Shown here: positions 19,160 to 30,905 of the stretch, in pieces
Numbering within the stretch: position 1 is the first letter of the stretch
How the letters are laid out: each line of letters starts with the position of its first letter
Source: Rhizobium halophilum
GTDB lineage: Bacteria; Pseudomonadota; Alphaproteobacteria; Rhizobiales; Rhizobiaceae
Length of the DNA: 64,000 nt
Assembly: GCF_021648825.1 (NCBI RefSeq)
Contig: NZ_JAKJHS010000002.1
Coordinates: 558,001-622,000 of the forward strand
Direction of reading: 5' to 3'
Made by a program: the position numbers and the translations under genes
The notes under the pieces: generated by a model
What the model saw: only the letters and a program-made list of their open reading frames with translations
Told to the model about the DNA's origin: nothing
Databases searched by the model: none

Positions 19160-20221
19160 ATGAAAGCCCGAGCCCTCCTCCTCACCAGCTCCGTCCTGTT
19201 CTCAGCCTCTGCGGCCACTGCCGCTCCGGAGGTGGTGGTGTCCATCAAGCCGATCCACTCGCTGGTCGCGGCGATCATGGAAGGCATCGGTGAGCCGAAG
19301 CTGATCGTGGAAGGTGCCGCCTCACCGCATACCTTCACGATGAAGCCCTCAAACGCTCGCGCCGTCGAGGGCGCCGACATGGTGTTCTGGATGGGACCGG
19401 GCATGGAAGCCTTCCTCGAAAAGCCACTGGAGGCGCTGGCGTCGGATGCGACCGTCGTCGAACTCGATGACGCGGAAGGCCTGACCAAGCTGCCCTTCCG
19501 CGAAGGGGGCGCCTTCGAGGCGCATGACCATGGCCATGAGGGCCATGAGCACGAGGGCGCTGAGCACGGGGAACATGAGCATGATGAGCACGCCGCCGGC
19601 GAAGACCATGCGCACGCGCACGATGAAGCCGTGGCCGGTGAGGAACATGATCATCATGATCATGCCGAAGAAGCCGGTGAAGAGCACCACCATGAGCATG
19701 GCGCCTTCGACACGCATCTGTGGCTGGACCCCATGAATGCCAAGGCGATGGCCAGGGCGATCGAGAAGGCGCTTGGCGAGGCCGACCCGGAAAATGCAAA
19801 GGCCTATGCCGCCAATCTGGAGAGCCTCAATACCCGGATCGACTCGCTCGACAAGGAGATCGCAGAAACGGTCGCACCGGTGAAGGACAAGCCCTTCATC
19901 GTCTTCCACGATGCCTATCAGTATTTCGAAGATCACTATGGCGTCCGCGTTGTCGGCTCGGTTACCGTTTCGCCGGAAGTCGTTCCGGGGGCGGAGCGCG
20001 TCCAGGAAATCCATCAGAAGGTGCAGGAACTCGATGCTGCCTGCGTCTTTGCCGAGCCGCAGTTCGAGCCGAAGCTGATCCAGGTGGTGATCGAGGGCAC
20101 GAACGCCCGATCCGGCACGCTGGATCCGGAAGGCGCGACGCTGATGGAGGGTCCAGACCTCTACTTCGACCTGATGCGGTCGATCGCGACAAACCTCAAG
20201 ACCTGCCTGTCAGGTGCGTGA
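19160..20221 (+). CDS. znuA: Zinc ABC transporter substrate-binding protein ZnuA
   Basis: A 353-residue periplasmic zinc-binding protein of the cluster A-I (ZnuA/TroA) family. A signal peptide (LLLTSSVLFSASAATAAPE) is followed by VVVSIKPIHSLVAAIM with the first ligand histidine, EGAASPHTF with the second, a long His/Asp/Glu-rich loop (about residues 114-185), and DTHLWLDPMNAKAM and VFHDAYQYFEDHYG in the C-lobe. The charged loop is longer than in many homologues and probably scavenges zinc. AGGAAG precedes the ATG at 19160. Regulated with znuC by the intergenic Zur boxes. Confidence 0.95.
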   Translation: MKARALLLTSSVLFSASAATAAPEVVVSIKPIHSLVAAIMEGIGEPKLIVEGAASPHTFTMKPSNARAVEGADMVFWMGPGMEAFLEKPLEALASDATVVELDDAEGLTKLPFREGGAFEAHDHGHEGHEHEGAEHGEHEHDEHAAGEDHAHAHDEAVAGEEHDHHDHAEEAGEEHHHEHGAFDTHLWLDPMNAKAMARAIEKALGEADPENAKAYAANLESLNTRIDSLDKEIAETVAPVKDKPFIVFHDAYQYFEDHYGVRVVGSVTVSPEVVPGAERVQEIHQKVQELDAACVFAEPQFEPKLIQVVIEGTNARSGTLDPEGATLMEGPDLYFDLMRSIATNLKTCLSGA

Positions 20222-20242
20222 GACGCATAATTGCAATGACGA

Positions 20243-20264
20243 AAGGGCGGCTCGCGCCGCCCTT
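20243..20264. terminator. Bidirectional terminator between znuA and the RcnB-like gene
   Basis: AAGGGCGGC (20243-20251) and GCCGCCCTT (20256-20264) form a perfect 9-bp stem with loop TCGC. It sits between the convergent stops of znuA and the gene at 20278 and could end both transcripts. Confidence 0.75.
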
Positions 20265-20277
20265 CTTCGTGTTGATG

Positions 20278-20607
20278 TCACCGTGCGGCGATGATGCTGG
20301 AAATGATCCCGGACGTGATGCCGATAAGCAGGAAGTCGTTGTCGACTTTCACCCAGCGATAGCCGCGTGGCGGTGCCGACAGCCGATAACGATGATAATC
20401 CCTGACGTCGCGCATGTGGCGGCGTTCCGTAGCCTGCAGCCTATGACCCCTGTTCCACCGGTGCTTCTTGACCACCACCTTCCTATCGACCGTAACATGC
20501 CGCTCGAGATGGCGGCTGCGGTCGGAATGTCGGTGATCATCCCGCGCCTGAGCCATCGGGGCAGCCAGGACAGTAGCGGCGAGCATGAGTGTAACGAGCA
20601 TCTTCAT
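20278..20607 (-). CDS. RcnB-like periplasmic protein
   Basis: A 109-residue exported protein. A signal peptide (MKMLVTLMLAATVLAAPMAQA) precedes a His/Arg-rich region (DDHRHSDRSRHLERH) and a C-terminal block YRLSAPPRGYRWVKVDNDFLLIGITSGII. The PPRGYRWV-x-DFLLI pattern defines the RcnB family, named for an E. coli periplasmic protein affecting nickel/cobalt efflux. The metal role here is inferred from the family; location beside znuA is suggestive only. I saw no Zur box at its own promoter. Confidence 0.75.
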   Translation of the reverse strand: MKMLVTLMLAATVLAAPMAQARDDHRHSDRSRHLERHVTVDRKVVVKKHRWNRGHRLQATERRHMRDVRDYHRYRLSAPPRGYRWVKVDNDFLLIGITSGIISSIIAAR

Positions 20608-20729
20608 GGTGTTTCCTCGTGTGGTTGACGAGGATGAGGCTAGGCCTCGCCCGATGAACGCCGGCTGAACTTCACATTACAGTTATGTAATGATTGCAGG
20701 TGGTTATTCGTCTTCCCTCATATTCGACG

Positions 20730-22346
20730 TCAGCCGTCCAGGCGCTCGTAGACGAAGTGGCTGAAGTCAGCCGGGCGGGCACGTCCGGACGTATCGAAGG
20801 CAAGCATGCCGGCAAAGGCACCGGTGAAGGAACCGTGCTCGCCACGCCCGCCTTCGTCGGAGATGACGCCGGCGTCGAGCACGGGGCCGATCGCCTGCCA
20901 GCCGCTACCGCCCCCCGCGCGCCAGAAGAACTGCAGGTCGTTTTCCCTGATTTCCATCGCCAGATCGATCGGGCCGTCCGGCACTGCGACACCACTGTCG
21001 GCGGGGAAGACCATGCGGCCATGGGGGAAGTCGCCGGGGCAGGAGAAGATCGTGACCACACGACCGAGCTTTTCGTGAAGCGTCACCACCACAGCGTGGA
21101 ACTTGTGACGGTTGTAGTAATGCGTCAGCCCCGCCACCTGCTGATAGGAGTCGGGAGAGAAGTCGGCGGTCGTTTCAGCGCGGAAGGAGTGGTGCTCCTG
21201 CCGCCGCGCGACAAGCGCCTGCTCGAACCACGAGCCGACGCTTTCGCGGCCGTAGAGGCGCAGGTGACCCGACCGTTCTGAAAGGTTGAAGATGCGCTCC
21301 GGCTGCGGCGTACGCAGCCACTGGAAGTCCGCCGGCAGCGGGCCCGGTTCAAAGCCGGTCTCGATGCGTGCCGGCTGCTCCGTCACCTCGACATCGGTCG
21401 GCGCCGGAACCTCGACATCCGGCACCACACCACCCTGCGCCAGATACAGCCAGTCGTCGTCCTTCCAGACGCATTTCTGCAGCGCCGTCTCACGACCCAG
21501 CGTGCACCGGCGCTTCGGCAGCATTGGCCGGCCGCAGAGATGGGTGTGGTAGGGCTGACCGTCCGGCGTCTCGACATACTGTCCGTGCCCTGCCCTCTGC
21601 AGAACGGCATTGGGCGCATCCTTGGACGTGATGAGGTGCATATCCGGATGCATTTCGTAGGGGCCATCGATCGACCGCGAGCGGGCCATGGTGACGGCAT
21701 GGTCGTAGCCGGTGCCGCCTTCCGCCGTCGTCAGATAGTACCAGCCGTTGCGCTTGAAGAGATGCGGACCCTCGACCAAACCGAGAGGACTACCGGCGAA
21801 GATGTTCTTGATCGGCCCCTTCAGCGACTTCGTCTCGGCGTCCCACTCCTGCAGCAGGATGCCGTCAAAGGCTGGGCTCTTGGGCGCGCCGCCGTAGCTT
21901 TCGGTGCGGTGGTTCCACTGCATGTTGACGAACCACTTGCGGCCGTCGTCGTCATGAAAGAGCGAGGGGTCGAAGCCGGAGGAGTTCACGTAGATCGGGT
22001 CCGACCACTCGCCCTCGATGGTCGGAGAGGTCACGATGTAGTTGTGGGCGTCCTTGAAGTTGCCGTCGTAGCGCTTGACGTCGGTGTACACGAGCCAGAA
22101 CAGCCCATCGGCATAGGAGAGGCAGGGCGCCCAGATGCCGCAGCTGTCAGGATTGCCGCGCATGTCGAGCTGGCTTGCCCGCTCCAGCGGCCGGCGTACC
22201 AGCGTCCAGTTCACCAGGTCCCGCGAATGATGGATCTGGACGCCCGGATACCATTCGAAGGTGGAGGTGGCGATATAGTAATCCTCCCCGACGCGGCAGA
22301 TCGACGGGTCGGGGTTGAAGCCCGGCAGGATCGGGTTGCGGATCAT
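20730..22346 (-). CDS. Glycoside hydrolase family 43, beta-xylosidase type
   Basis: A 538-residue two-domain enzyme. The N-terminal five-bladed propeller opens with NPILPGFNPDPSICRVGEDYYIATSTFEWYPG, containing the GH43 catalytic-base aspartate (in NPDPS). The pKa-modulating Asp lies in NSSGFDPSLFHDDDG and the acid Glu in LVEGPHLFKRNGWYYL. A C-terminal beta-sandwich (about 330-538) matches XynB-type GH43 beta-xylosidases/arabinofuranosidases. There is no signal peptide, so it acts on imported oligosaccharides. Start at 22346 follows GGGAGGAGAG. Last gene of the LacI-controlled sugar operon. Confidence 0.9.
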   Translation of the reverse strand: MIRNPILPGFNPDPSICRVGEDYYIATSTFEWYPGVQIHHSRDLVNWTLVRRPLERASQLDMRGNPDSCGIWAPCLSYADGLFWLVYTDVKRYDGNFKDAHNYIVTSPTIEGEWSDPIYVNSSGFDPSLFHDDDGRKWFVNMQWNHRTESYGGAPKSPAFDGILLQEWDAETKSLKGPIKNIFAGSPLGLVEGPHLFKRNGWYYLTTAEGGTGYDHAVTMARSRSIDGPYEMHPDMHLITSKDAPNAVLQRAGHGQYVETPDGQPYHTHLCGRPMLPKRRCTLGRETALQKCVWKDDDWLYLAQGGVVPDVEVPAPTDVEVTEQPARIETGFEPGPLPADFQWLRTPQPERIFNLSERSGHLRLYGRESVGSWFEQALVARRQEHHSFRAETTADFSPDSYQQVAGLTHYYNRHKFHAVVVTLHEKLGRVVTIFSCPGDFPHGRMVFPADSGVAVPDGPIDLAMEIRENDLQFFWRAGGGSGWQAIGPVLDAGVISDEGGRGEHGSFTGAFAGMLAFDTSGRARPADFSHFVYERLDG

Positions 22347-22406
22347 GATGTCTCTCCTCCCATAGGTCGTGCCCGGCCGTTCCCCGCCGGGCACCTTTCG
22401 TCAATG

Positions 22407-23450
<1,044 letters not shown>

Positions 23451-23514
23451 GACATCCTCCTTGTCCTTGAAATGCGGTACGGGCGCGAACGGCCCGCACC
23501 GCATACATAGCGGA

Positions 23515-24648
<1,134 letters not shown>

Positions 24649-24673
24649 GTGGGGCTCCGAAAATGCTGGGGTA

Positions 24674-25438
24674 TCAGTAGGTCTTGAAGGCTGCGATCGA
24701 GCGGGCGATCAGCCGTTCGAGGTCGTTGGGATTGTCGTGTTCGACGACGTAGTGCTTCGTCTTCGTCTTCTCACGCAGCGCCGCCATAAGGCCTTTCCAG
24801 TCGACCGTGCCGTGGCCGACATCGGCCCAGCCGTCCTCGTCGGTGTTCTCACCGGCAGGCGCGATGTCCTTGACATGAACTGCGGTAATGCGGTCGCCGT
24901 AGCGGTCGATCCAGTCCATCGGGTCGGCGCCGCCGCGGATGACCCAGGCGATGTCGGCTTCCCAGGCAAGATCCGGCCCGCCCTCGAGGATCTGCTCCTG
25001 CGCGGTCGTGCCGTCGTCCAGCGTCTTGAACTCGAAGTCGTGATTGTGCCAGCCGAAGGTGTAGCCGGCATCCTTGTAGCGCTTGCCGGCTTCCGACAGA
25101 CGCTTGCCGAAGGCGCGCCAGCCGGCGGCGTCGGTCGGGCGCAGATCGGCGACCAGATGCGGGCAGTAGATCGCCTCCATGCCGAGCGTCTTGGCGATCA
25201 ACAGCGCCTGTTCCGGCTCCTTCTCCAGAAGGTCGAGGCCGAAATGGCCCGTCGGCATGGTCAGCCCGTTTGCATCGAGATCCGCCTTCATCGCCTTCAG
25301 CTGGCCCTCGTCCATGCTGGCATAAAGGGCGCCGTAGCCCTCGACTTCCGCATAGCCGGCCTTGCCGAGTGCAGTCAGCGTATCGGCGAGCGGCGGGAAA
25401 TTGCGCGCGCTGTAGAGCTGGAAACCGAGTTTCGTCAT
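24674..25438 (-). CDS. Sugar phosphate isomerase/epimerase (AP-endonuclease-2 fold)
   Basis: A 254-residue TIM-barrel protein of the xylose-isomerase-like superfamily. It starts MTKLGFQLYSARNF, and metal-binding acidic and His residues appear in VEGYGALY, FGWHNHDFEF, EADIAWVI and VHVKDIAP. The GWHNHDFEFK motif is typical of the group often encoded beside Gfo/Idh/MocA enzymes. The substrate is not determinable. The ATG at 25438 has GGAGGATG just upstream. Confidence 0.88.
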   Translation of the reverse strand: MTKLGFQLYSARNFPPLADTLTALGKAGYAEVEGYGALYASMDEGQLKAMKADLDANGLTMPTGHFGLDLLEKEPEQALLIAKTLGMEAIYCPHLVADLRPTDAAGWRAFGKRLSEAGKRYKDAGYTFGWHNHDFEFKTLDDGTTAQEQILEGGPDLAWEADIAWVIRGGADPMDWIDRYGDRITAVHVKDIAPAGENTDEDGWADVGHGTVDWKGLMAALREKTKTKHYVVEHDNPNDLERLIARSIAAFKTY

Positions 25439-25476
25439 GTCATCCTCCTGGGCCGGTGGCCCTTCTGCTGAAAGGT

Positions 25477-27915
25477 TCAATCTGCCGACTGGCAGGAATA
25501 GAGGTCGTAGATGCGGAAGACCGGTGAAGCCGCACTCGGCTCCGAAGGGGTGAAGGTGATGCGGCGGCTTTCGCCGGCGGCAAGGTCGAAGGCGTTGTCG
25601 GAATAACGGCCGGGCGTGTCGCTCTCGACCATCACGAAGAGCGCGAGACCGGACGCCTGAACCAGGAGGTTGATCGCGCCGTCTCCGGCCGGTGACATGA
25701 AGACCTCAAGCCCCGGCGGTGCCAGATCGAGCGCCTTGTAGGTGCCGTGAACATAGTGCCCCCCGCCGCCCATGCCGTTGGTGGCGGTAAAGCTCCAGAA
25801 CAGGATCGCATCCGGCGTAAGGTCGGCCGCCGACAGAGTAACCGCCGTCACCGCCGCATCCGGCGAGCAGAGGGCGTCGACGCTTGTAAGGGGCGTACGG
25901 GTCCCGTCGAGCGAGACCGTCGACAGGTTGATGGTGACGGTGACGTCCTCGATGGTGTCATTGACCAGCGAGACGCGGATGTCCGAGCCATCGTCCGATG
26001 GAATGGCGGCAACGGCAACCGGCTGGAAGAAGCGCCGGGCAACATAATGCAGGACCTTCCAGCCGCCGCCATAGTCGAGGCTCGACCAGGAGGCGACGGG
26101 CCAAGTGTCGTTGAGTTGCCAGTAGAGCGTGCCCATGCAATGCGGCTTCAGCGACCGCCAATAGTCGACCGCAGTGCGGATGGCGAGCGCCTGCTGCACC
26201 TGGCTGAGATAAACGAAGTTGGCGCAGTCCTTCGGGAAGCGGAAGTAGCGGAACATGGTCGCCGCAATCCGCTCGTTGCCACCGGCATTCTTCTGGTGGT
26301 GCTCCATCACCGGAGAGGCGATGTTCAAGTCCTTCGGTTCGGCATAGGTCTGGATCACCGGCAGGGAGGTATAGGACTGGAAGCCGAATTCCGAGCAAAA
26401 GCGCGGGCGGACGGAGCGGTAATTGTCGAAGCTCTTGTTCTCGTGCCAGACCGACCAGTAGTGCATGTCGCCGGAGCCGTCGGCGTGCCAGGCGTCGCCG
26501 TAATCGAGATAGCCGGAAGCCGGGCTGGACGGCCACCAGATCGCTTCGGGTGCAGCCGCTTTCAGCGCCTGCTCGATCGTGCGGTTGAGGCGATCGTAGG
26601 AAACCAGATAGCGGTCACGGTTCTCGATCGACTCCTTGAACCAGGTCAGCGCGCCAACCAGCTCATTGTCGCCGCACCAGAGCACGATCGAGGGATGCGA
26701 GACCAGCCGGCGGACCTGGTAGTCCACCTCCTCCGCAACATCGTCGAGGAAGTCCGGCGTCGAGGGGTAGAGGTTGCAGGCGAACTGGAAGTCCTGCCAG
26801 ACCATCAGGCCCAGCCGGTCGCAGAGGTCGTAGAACCAGTCTGCCTCGTAAAAGCCGCCGCCCCAGACGCGGATCATGTTCATGTTGGCATCGACGGCCG
26901 ATTGCAGCAGGTCCTGCGTCTTTTCCGGGCTGGTGAGCGAAAAGAGCGCGTCGGCGGGGATCCAGTTGGCGCCGCGGCAGAAGATCTCCCGGCCGTTGAT
27001 GCGGAAGGCGAAGCGGCTTCCCGCCTCGTCCGGATCGGTTATCAGCTCGACGGTCCGAAGGCCGATCTGGCGTGTTACCTGATCCTCGGGGATCTCCACC
27101 GTCAGGCGGTAGAGGTTCTGCTCGCCGCTGCCCGCCGGCCACCAGAGCCGGGGTTCGGCAATCTCGAAGACGTGGTGGATTGTGGTCTCGCCGGCGGCAA
27201 TGCCGCAATCCAGCCGAACGCGCTCGCCATCGAGATCGAAATGCACCGGCACGACGCCCGGGTCCACAGCATAGAGCGTCAGCGCCACGTGCAGCTCAAC
27301 CTTGCCATCGACTTGTCTCTGGCTGGTGACCACGTGCTCGATCCGCGCCGTTTCGAGCCGGTTCAGCGAGATCTCCCCGTAGAGGCCGAGCGGCGCAACG
27401 GCGATATTCCAGTCCCAACCGAAATGGCACTGCGGCTTGCGCAGCATGTTGCCGTTTGGGATCGGCGAATTGCCAGGATGGTAGGGAATGTAGAAGGGCT
27501 GGCGCGCCTGCCGCTCCTCCCCCGCCGCGATGCTGGAGTGGAAGTGGATGCGGATCGTGTTGTCGCCCGCCTGCAGCGCGGCCGAAACATCCGGACGGTA
27601 GCGGCGGAAGCAGTTGTCCGCCGAGAGAACCGAAACGTCGTTGATGAAGACGACAGCCACCGTGTCGAGATAGGTGATGTCGAGATACCAGCTCCCGTCC
27701 GGGTCATCGATGACGAACTGCCGCTCGATCATCCATTCCCATTCGGCGACCCACTGGACCTGATCCTCGTTGCGGCCGACATACGGATCCGAGATGATCC
27801 CGGCCCTTCTCAGCGCCGTATGGACGTCACCGGGTATCGCGATCTCGGTGACGTATGCACCGTCCGCCGACAACAGCCGCCACGTGCTGGAGAGATCGAG
27901 CTTCGACATCGTCAT
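25477..27915 (-). CDS. Glycoside hydrolase family 2, beta-mannosidase type
   Basis: An 812-residue cytoplasmic exo-glycosidase. The order is an N-terminal sugar-binding beta-sandwich (STWRLLSADG, GDVHTALRRAGIISDPYVGRNEDQVQWV), an immunoglobulin-like domain, and a TIM barrel. The barrel contains WGGGFYEADWFYDLCDRLGLMVWQDFQFACNLYP; acid/base Glu lies in CGDNELVGALTW and the nucleophile region in RFCSEFGFQSY. The VWQDFQFAC and SEFGFQS motifs fit beta-mannosidases rather than beta-galactosidases. It probably cleaves imported beta-manno-oligosaccharides. The ATG at 27915 is eight bases after the ATPase gene stop. Confidence 0.9.
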   Translation of the reverse strand: MTMSKLDLSSTWRLLSADGAYVTEIAIPGDVHTALRRAGIISDPYVGRNEDQVQWVAEWEWMIERQFVIDDPDGSWYLDITYLDTVAVVFINDVSVLSADNCFRRYRPDVSAALQAGDNTIRIHFHSSIAAGEERQARQPFYIPYHPGNSPIPNGNMLRKPQCHFGWDWNIAVAPLGLYGEISLNRLETARIEHVVTSQRQVDGKVELHVALTLYAVDPGVVPVHFDLDGERVRLDCGIAAGETTIHHVFEIAEPRLWWPAGSGEQNLYRLTVEIPEDQVTRQIGLRTVELITDPDEAGSRFAFRINGREIFCRGANWIPADALFSLTSPEKTQDLLQSAVDANMNMIRVWGGGFYEADWFYDLCDRLGLMVWQDFQFACNLYPSTPDFLDDVAEEVDYQVRRLVSHPSIVLWCGDNELVGALTWFKESIENRDRYLVSYDRLNRTIEQALKAAAPEAIWWPSSPASGYLDYGDAWHADGSGDMHYWSVWHENKSFDNYRSVRPRFCSEFGFQSYTSLPVIQTYAEPKDLNIASPVMEHHQKNAGGNERIAATMFRYFRFPKDCANFVYLSQVQQALAIRTAVDYWRSLKPHCMGTLYWQLNDTWPVASWSSLDYGGGWKVLHYVARRFFQPVAVAAIPSDDGSDIRVSLVNDTIEDVTVTINLSTVSLDGTRTPLTSVDALCSPDAAVTAVTLSAADLTPDAILFWSFTATNGMGGGGHYVHGTYKALDLAPPGLEVFMSPAGDGAINLLVQASGLALFVMVESDTPGRYSDNAFDLAAGESRRITFTPSEPSAASPVFRIYDLYSCQSAD

Positions 27916-27923
27916 GACTGCGC

Positions 27924-29012
27924 TCAGATCCGCTCTTCGGTTTCGGCGTCGAAGAGGGACGCGAGCTCCATGTCGAACGACAGCTGCAGCCGGGTGGCGG
28001 GCGCATAACGCCTTGCACCGCCGATCCGGACGGACATGGTGTGGCCGGCGTGTTTCAGCCACAACAGGTTGTCGGCGCCCATCGGCTCTTCCAGATCGAC
28101 CACCGCCTCATGTTTCTCGATCCCGGGGACGTCGCTGTCGACGTGGATGTGTTCGGGGCGCAGGCCCAGCACCACCTTTCGTCCTGCGACGAGCGGATTG
28201 GCAGCCTCGTAGCCATCGAGCGAGAAGGAGACGCCATGGGTCTTGAAGACCGTCTTGCCACCCTCCTCCACCAGTTCGCCGTGCAGGAAGTTCATCGACG
28301 GGGAACCGATGAAGCCGGCAACGAACAGGTTGACCGGTCGGTTGTAGATCGTCATCGGATCGTCGAGCTGCTGGATGACGCCGCTCTTCATGATTGCGAT
28401 CCGGTCCGCCAGTGTCAGCGCCTCGATCTGGTCGTGGGTGACGTAGATCATCGTGTTCTTCAGCGAATGGTGGAGCCGCTTGATCTCGACGCGCAGCTCC
28501 GAGCGCAGCTTGGCGTCGAGGTTGGAAAGCGGCTCATCGAAGAGGAAGACGTCGACATCGCGCACCAGCGCCCGGCCGATCGCCACGCGCTGCCTTTGCC
28601 CGCCTGAAAGCTCAGCCGGCTTGCGCTTCAGGAGCGGTTCGATCTGCAGGATCTCGGACGCCCGCGCGATGCGCCGGTCGATGTCGTCCTTCGGTACGCC
28701 TGCGACGCGCAGCCCGAAGGACAGGTTCTTTTCCACCGTCATCTGCGGGTAAAGCGCATAGGACTGGAACACCATGCCGATGCCGCGATCCTTGGGTTCC
28801 TCCCACGTGACGTTCTTGCCCTTGATGAAGATCTGCCCGTCCGTCGGCTCCAGCAGGCCCGCAATGCAGTTCAGCAAGGTCGACTTGCCGCAGCCGGAAG
28901 AGCCGAGCAGCACGAGAAACTCGCCATCGCGCACTTCGAGATCCAGATTGCGCAGCACGTTGACGGCGCCGAACGAAAGGGAAAGGTCACGGATGGAAAC
29001 GCTGTTGGTCAT
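27924..29012 (-). CDS. Carbohydrate ABC transporter ATP-binding protein (MalK/UgpC type)
   Basis: A 362-residue ATPase. Walker A GSSGCGKST, Q-loop YALYPQMTVEKNLSFGLR, signature LSGGQRQRVAIGRALVRDVDVFLFDEPLSNLDAKLR with Walker B, and switch histidine in YVTHDQIEALTLADRIAIM are all present. A C-terminal regulatory TOBE domain (VVLGLRPEHIHVD) follows. It energises the importer whose permeases lie immediately upstream. TOBE-containing members often serve several sugar systems, so cross-talk is possible. Confidence 0.95.
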   Translation of the reverse strand: MTNSVSIRDLSLSFGAVNVLRNLDLEVRDGEFLVLLGSSGCGKSTLLNCIAGLLEPTDGQIFIKGKNVTWEEPKDRGIGMVFQSYALYPQMTVEKNLSFGLRVAGVPKDDIDRRIARASEILQIEPLLKRKPAELSGGQRQRVAIGRALVRDVDVFLFDEPLSNLDAKLRSELRVEIKRLHHSLKNTMIYVTHDQIEALTLADRIAIMKSGVIQQLDDPMTIYNRPVNLFVAGFIGSPSMNFLHGELVEEGGKTVFKTHGVSFSLDGYEAANPLVAGRKVVLGLRPEHIHVDSDVPGIEKHEAVVDLEEPMGADNLLWLKHAGHTMSVRIGGARRYAPATRLQLSFDMELASLFDAETEERI

Positions 29013-29015
29013 GAA

Positions 29016-29957
29016 TTACCCCTTCACTGCGCCTGCGGCGATGCCGCGGACGAAAAGCCGGCCGGAAACGAAATAGACGATGAGGGGAATGGCGCCCGTG
29101 AGAAGCGTCGCGGCCATGTTGACATTGTACTCCTTCACGCCCTGGACGGAGTTGACGATATTGTTGAGCTGGACTGTCATCGGATAGGTGTCGGGCCGGG
29201 TGAAGACGACGCCGAACAGGAAGTCGTTCCAGATGCCCGTGACCTGCAGGATCATCGCAACCACGAAGATCGGCAGCGACATCGGCAGCATGATGCGCAG
29301 ATAGATCTGCCAGAACCCCGCACCGTCGATGCGGGCCGCCTTGAACAGTTCCACCGGCAGCGAGGCAAAGTAGTTGCGGAAGAGCAGCGTCAGGATCGGC
29401 ATGCCAAAAATGGTATGGACGATCACGAGGCCGGTCAGCGTGCCGTAGACGCCAAGCTCGCGCAGCGCGATCACCACCGGATAGATCATCACCTGATAAG
29501 GGATGAAGGCACCGATGATCAGGATCGAGAAGAAGAGTTCCGAGCCCTTGAAGCGCCAGTTGGCGAGCGAATAGCCGCTGACCGAGGCGACGAAGATCGA
29601 GACCACCACGGACGGGACGAGGATCTGCACGGAGTTCCAGAAGCCGCGCGAAAGTCCGTCGCAGTTCAACCCGGTGCAGGCCTCCGCCCAGGCTTTCACC
29701 CAAGGCTCGAAGGTGATCTCCATCGGCGGCGAGAAGATGTTGCCCATACGGATTTCGGGCATGCCCTTCAGCGAGGTCACGACCATCACGTAAAGCGGCA
29801 GCAGGTAGTAAAGGGCGGCGATTGACAGAACGCCATAGAGGATGATGTTGCGGCGCGACAGCACCCGCTTCGGCCGGCGACCGCGAGGGCCGGAGACATC
29901 GGCGGCAACCGCATCGAAGCCGGCCCCGGTGGTATTGAGTGTCGAGATGTTAGCCAC
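29016..29957 (-). CDS. Carbohydrate ABC transporter permease (MalG type)
   Basis: A 313-residue inner-membrane permease with six predicted hydrophobic segments and a polar N-terminal extension of about 37 residues. YYLLPLYVMVVTSLKGMPEI starts the membrane part. The EAA coupling motif reads ELFKAARIDGAGFWQIYLRIMLPMSLP, which contacts the ATPase. It pairs with the MalF-type subunit, whose stop codon it overlaps by eight bases. Confidence 0.93.
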   Translation of the reverse strand: MANISTLNTTGAGFDAVAADVSGPRGRRPKRVLSRRNIILYGVLSIAALYYLLPLYVMVVTSLKGMPEIRMGNIFSPPMEITFEPWVKAWAEACTGLNCDGLSRGFWNSVQILVPSVVVSIFVASVSGYSLANWRFKGSELFFSILIIGAFIPYQVMIYPVVIALRELGVYGTLTGLVIVHTIFGMPILTLLFRNYFASLPVELFKAARIDGAGFWQIYLRIMLPMSLPIFVVAMILQVTGIWNDFLFGVVFTRPDTYPMTVQLNNIVNSVQGVKEYNVNMAATLLTGAIPLIVYFVSGRLFVRGIAAGAVKG

Positions 29958-30852
29958 GCTTCTTCCCTCCGAACTCGAGATAGGCCCACGGGATGATGAT
30001 GATTGCGACGGTGAGCAGCATCATGGTGGAGGCGGCGAAACCCTGGCCGAGATTCTGGGCCTGGAACATGTAATCGTAGACGTATTTTGCCGGCACTTCC
30101 GAGGCGTTGCCGGGGCCGCCGCTCGTCTGGGCGACGACGAGGTCATAGACCTTGACGATGCCGCTCGCGATAATCACCAGCGTGGTGATGAAAACAGGCC
30201 GCATCATCGGGATGACGATGAAGAGATAAGTGCGCCACATCGGAATGCCGTCGACCCGCGCGGCCTTCCAGATGTCTTCGTCGATGCCCCTGAGGCCCGC
30301 CAGCATCAGGCACATCACGAGCCCCGTTCCCTGCCACAGGCCGGCGATCAGGATGCCGTAGATGACGATGTCGGGGTTGTAGAGCGGGTCGAACGTGAAG
30401 TTTTCGAAGCCGAGCGAGCGCACGATCCCCTGGATGCCGAACTCCGGATTGAGGATCCACTGCCAGACGAGGCCGGTGACGATGAAGGAGAGCGCGAAGG
30501 GGTAAAGGAAGATCGTCCGGAACGCGTTCTCAAAGCGGATCTTCTGGTCCATCAGCGCCGCCAGCAGAAAGCCGATAACGAGGCTGAAGATCAGCGACAG
30601 AATGCCGTAGATCGCAAGATTTTGGATCGAGATGATCCAGCGCGACGTGCTCCACAGCCGCTCATACTGGTCGAGCCCGACGAAGGACAGGCGCGGCAGG
30701 AGCTTAGAATTGGTGAAGGAGTAGAGGATGGTCCAGAGCGAGCCTCCGAGGAAGATGCCCATCGCAATCAGGATCATCGGGATGGAGGCAATCTTGGAAT
30801 TCAGATTGCGGAATAACTGGTTGGGGCGTTTGGCAGGCGCATGACCTGTCAT
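29950..30852 (-). CDS. Carbohydrate ABC transporter permease (MalF type)
   Basis: A 300-residue inner-membrane permease with about six hydrophobic segments (SIPMILIAMGIFLGGSLWTILYSF is the first). The EAA loop reads DIWKAARVDGIPMWRTYLFIVIPMMRPV. The ATG at 30852 has GAGGAGGA seven bases upstream and starts MTGHAPAKRP; seven extra in-frame residues upstream are less likely. First permease gene after the solute-binding protein, separated from it by an intergenic hairpin. Confidence 0.92.
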   Translation of the reverse strand: MTGHAPAKRPNQLFRNLNSKIASIPMILIAMGIFLGGSLWTILYSFTNSKLLPRLSFVGLDQYERLWSTSRWIISIQNLAIYGILSLIFSLVIGFLLAALMDQKIRFENAFRTIFLYPFALSFIVTGLVWQWILNPEFGIQGIVRSLGFENFTFDPLYNPDIVIYGILIAGLWQGTGLVMCLMLAGLRGIDEDIWKAARVDGIPMWRTYLFIVIPMMRPVFITTLVIIASGIVKVYDLVVAQTSGGPGNASEVPAKYVYDYMFQAQNLGQGFAASTMMLLTVAIIIIPWAYLEFGGKKRG

Positions 30853-30905
30853 TGTCGGTTCCTCCTCGAGCACGACTTCGCGCGAACGCAGGCACCGGGT
30901 CGGCC

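Noticed and set aside
25747..28008. Plus-strand open frame of 753 codons opposite the GH2 gene
   Set aside because: The GH2 frame has full family motifs; the antisense frame has none and no ribosome-binding site.
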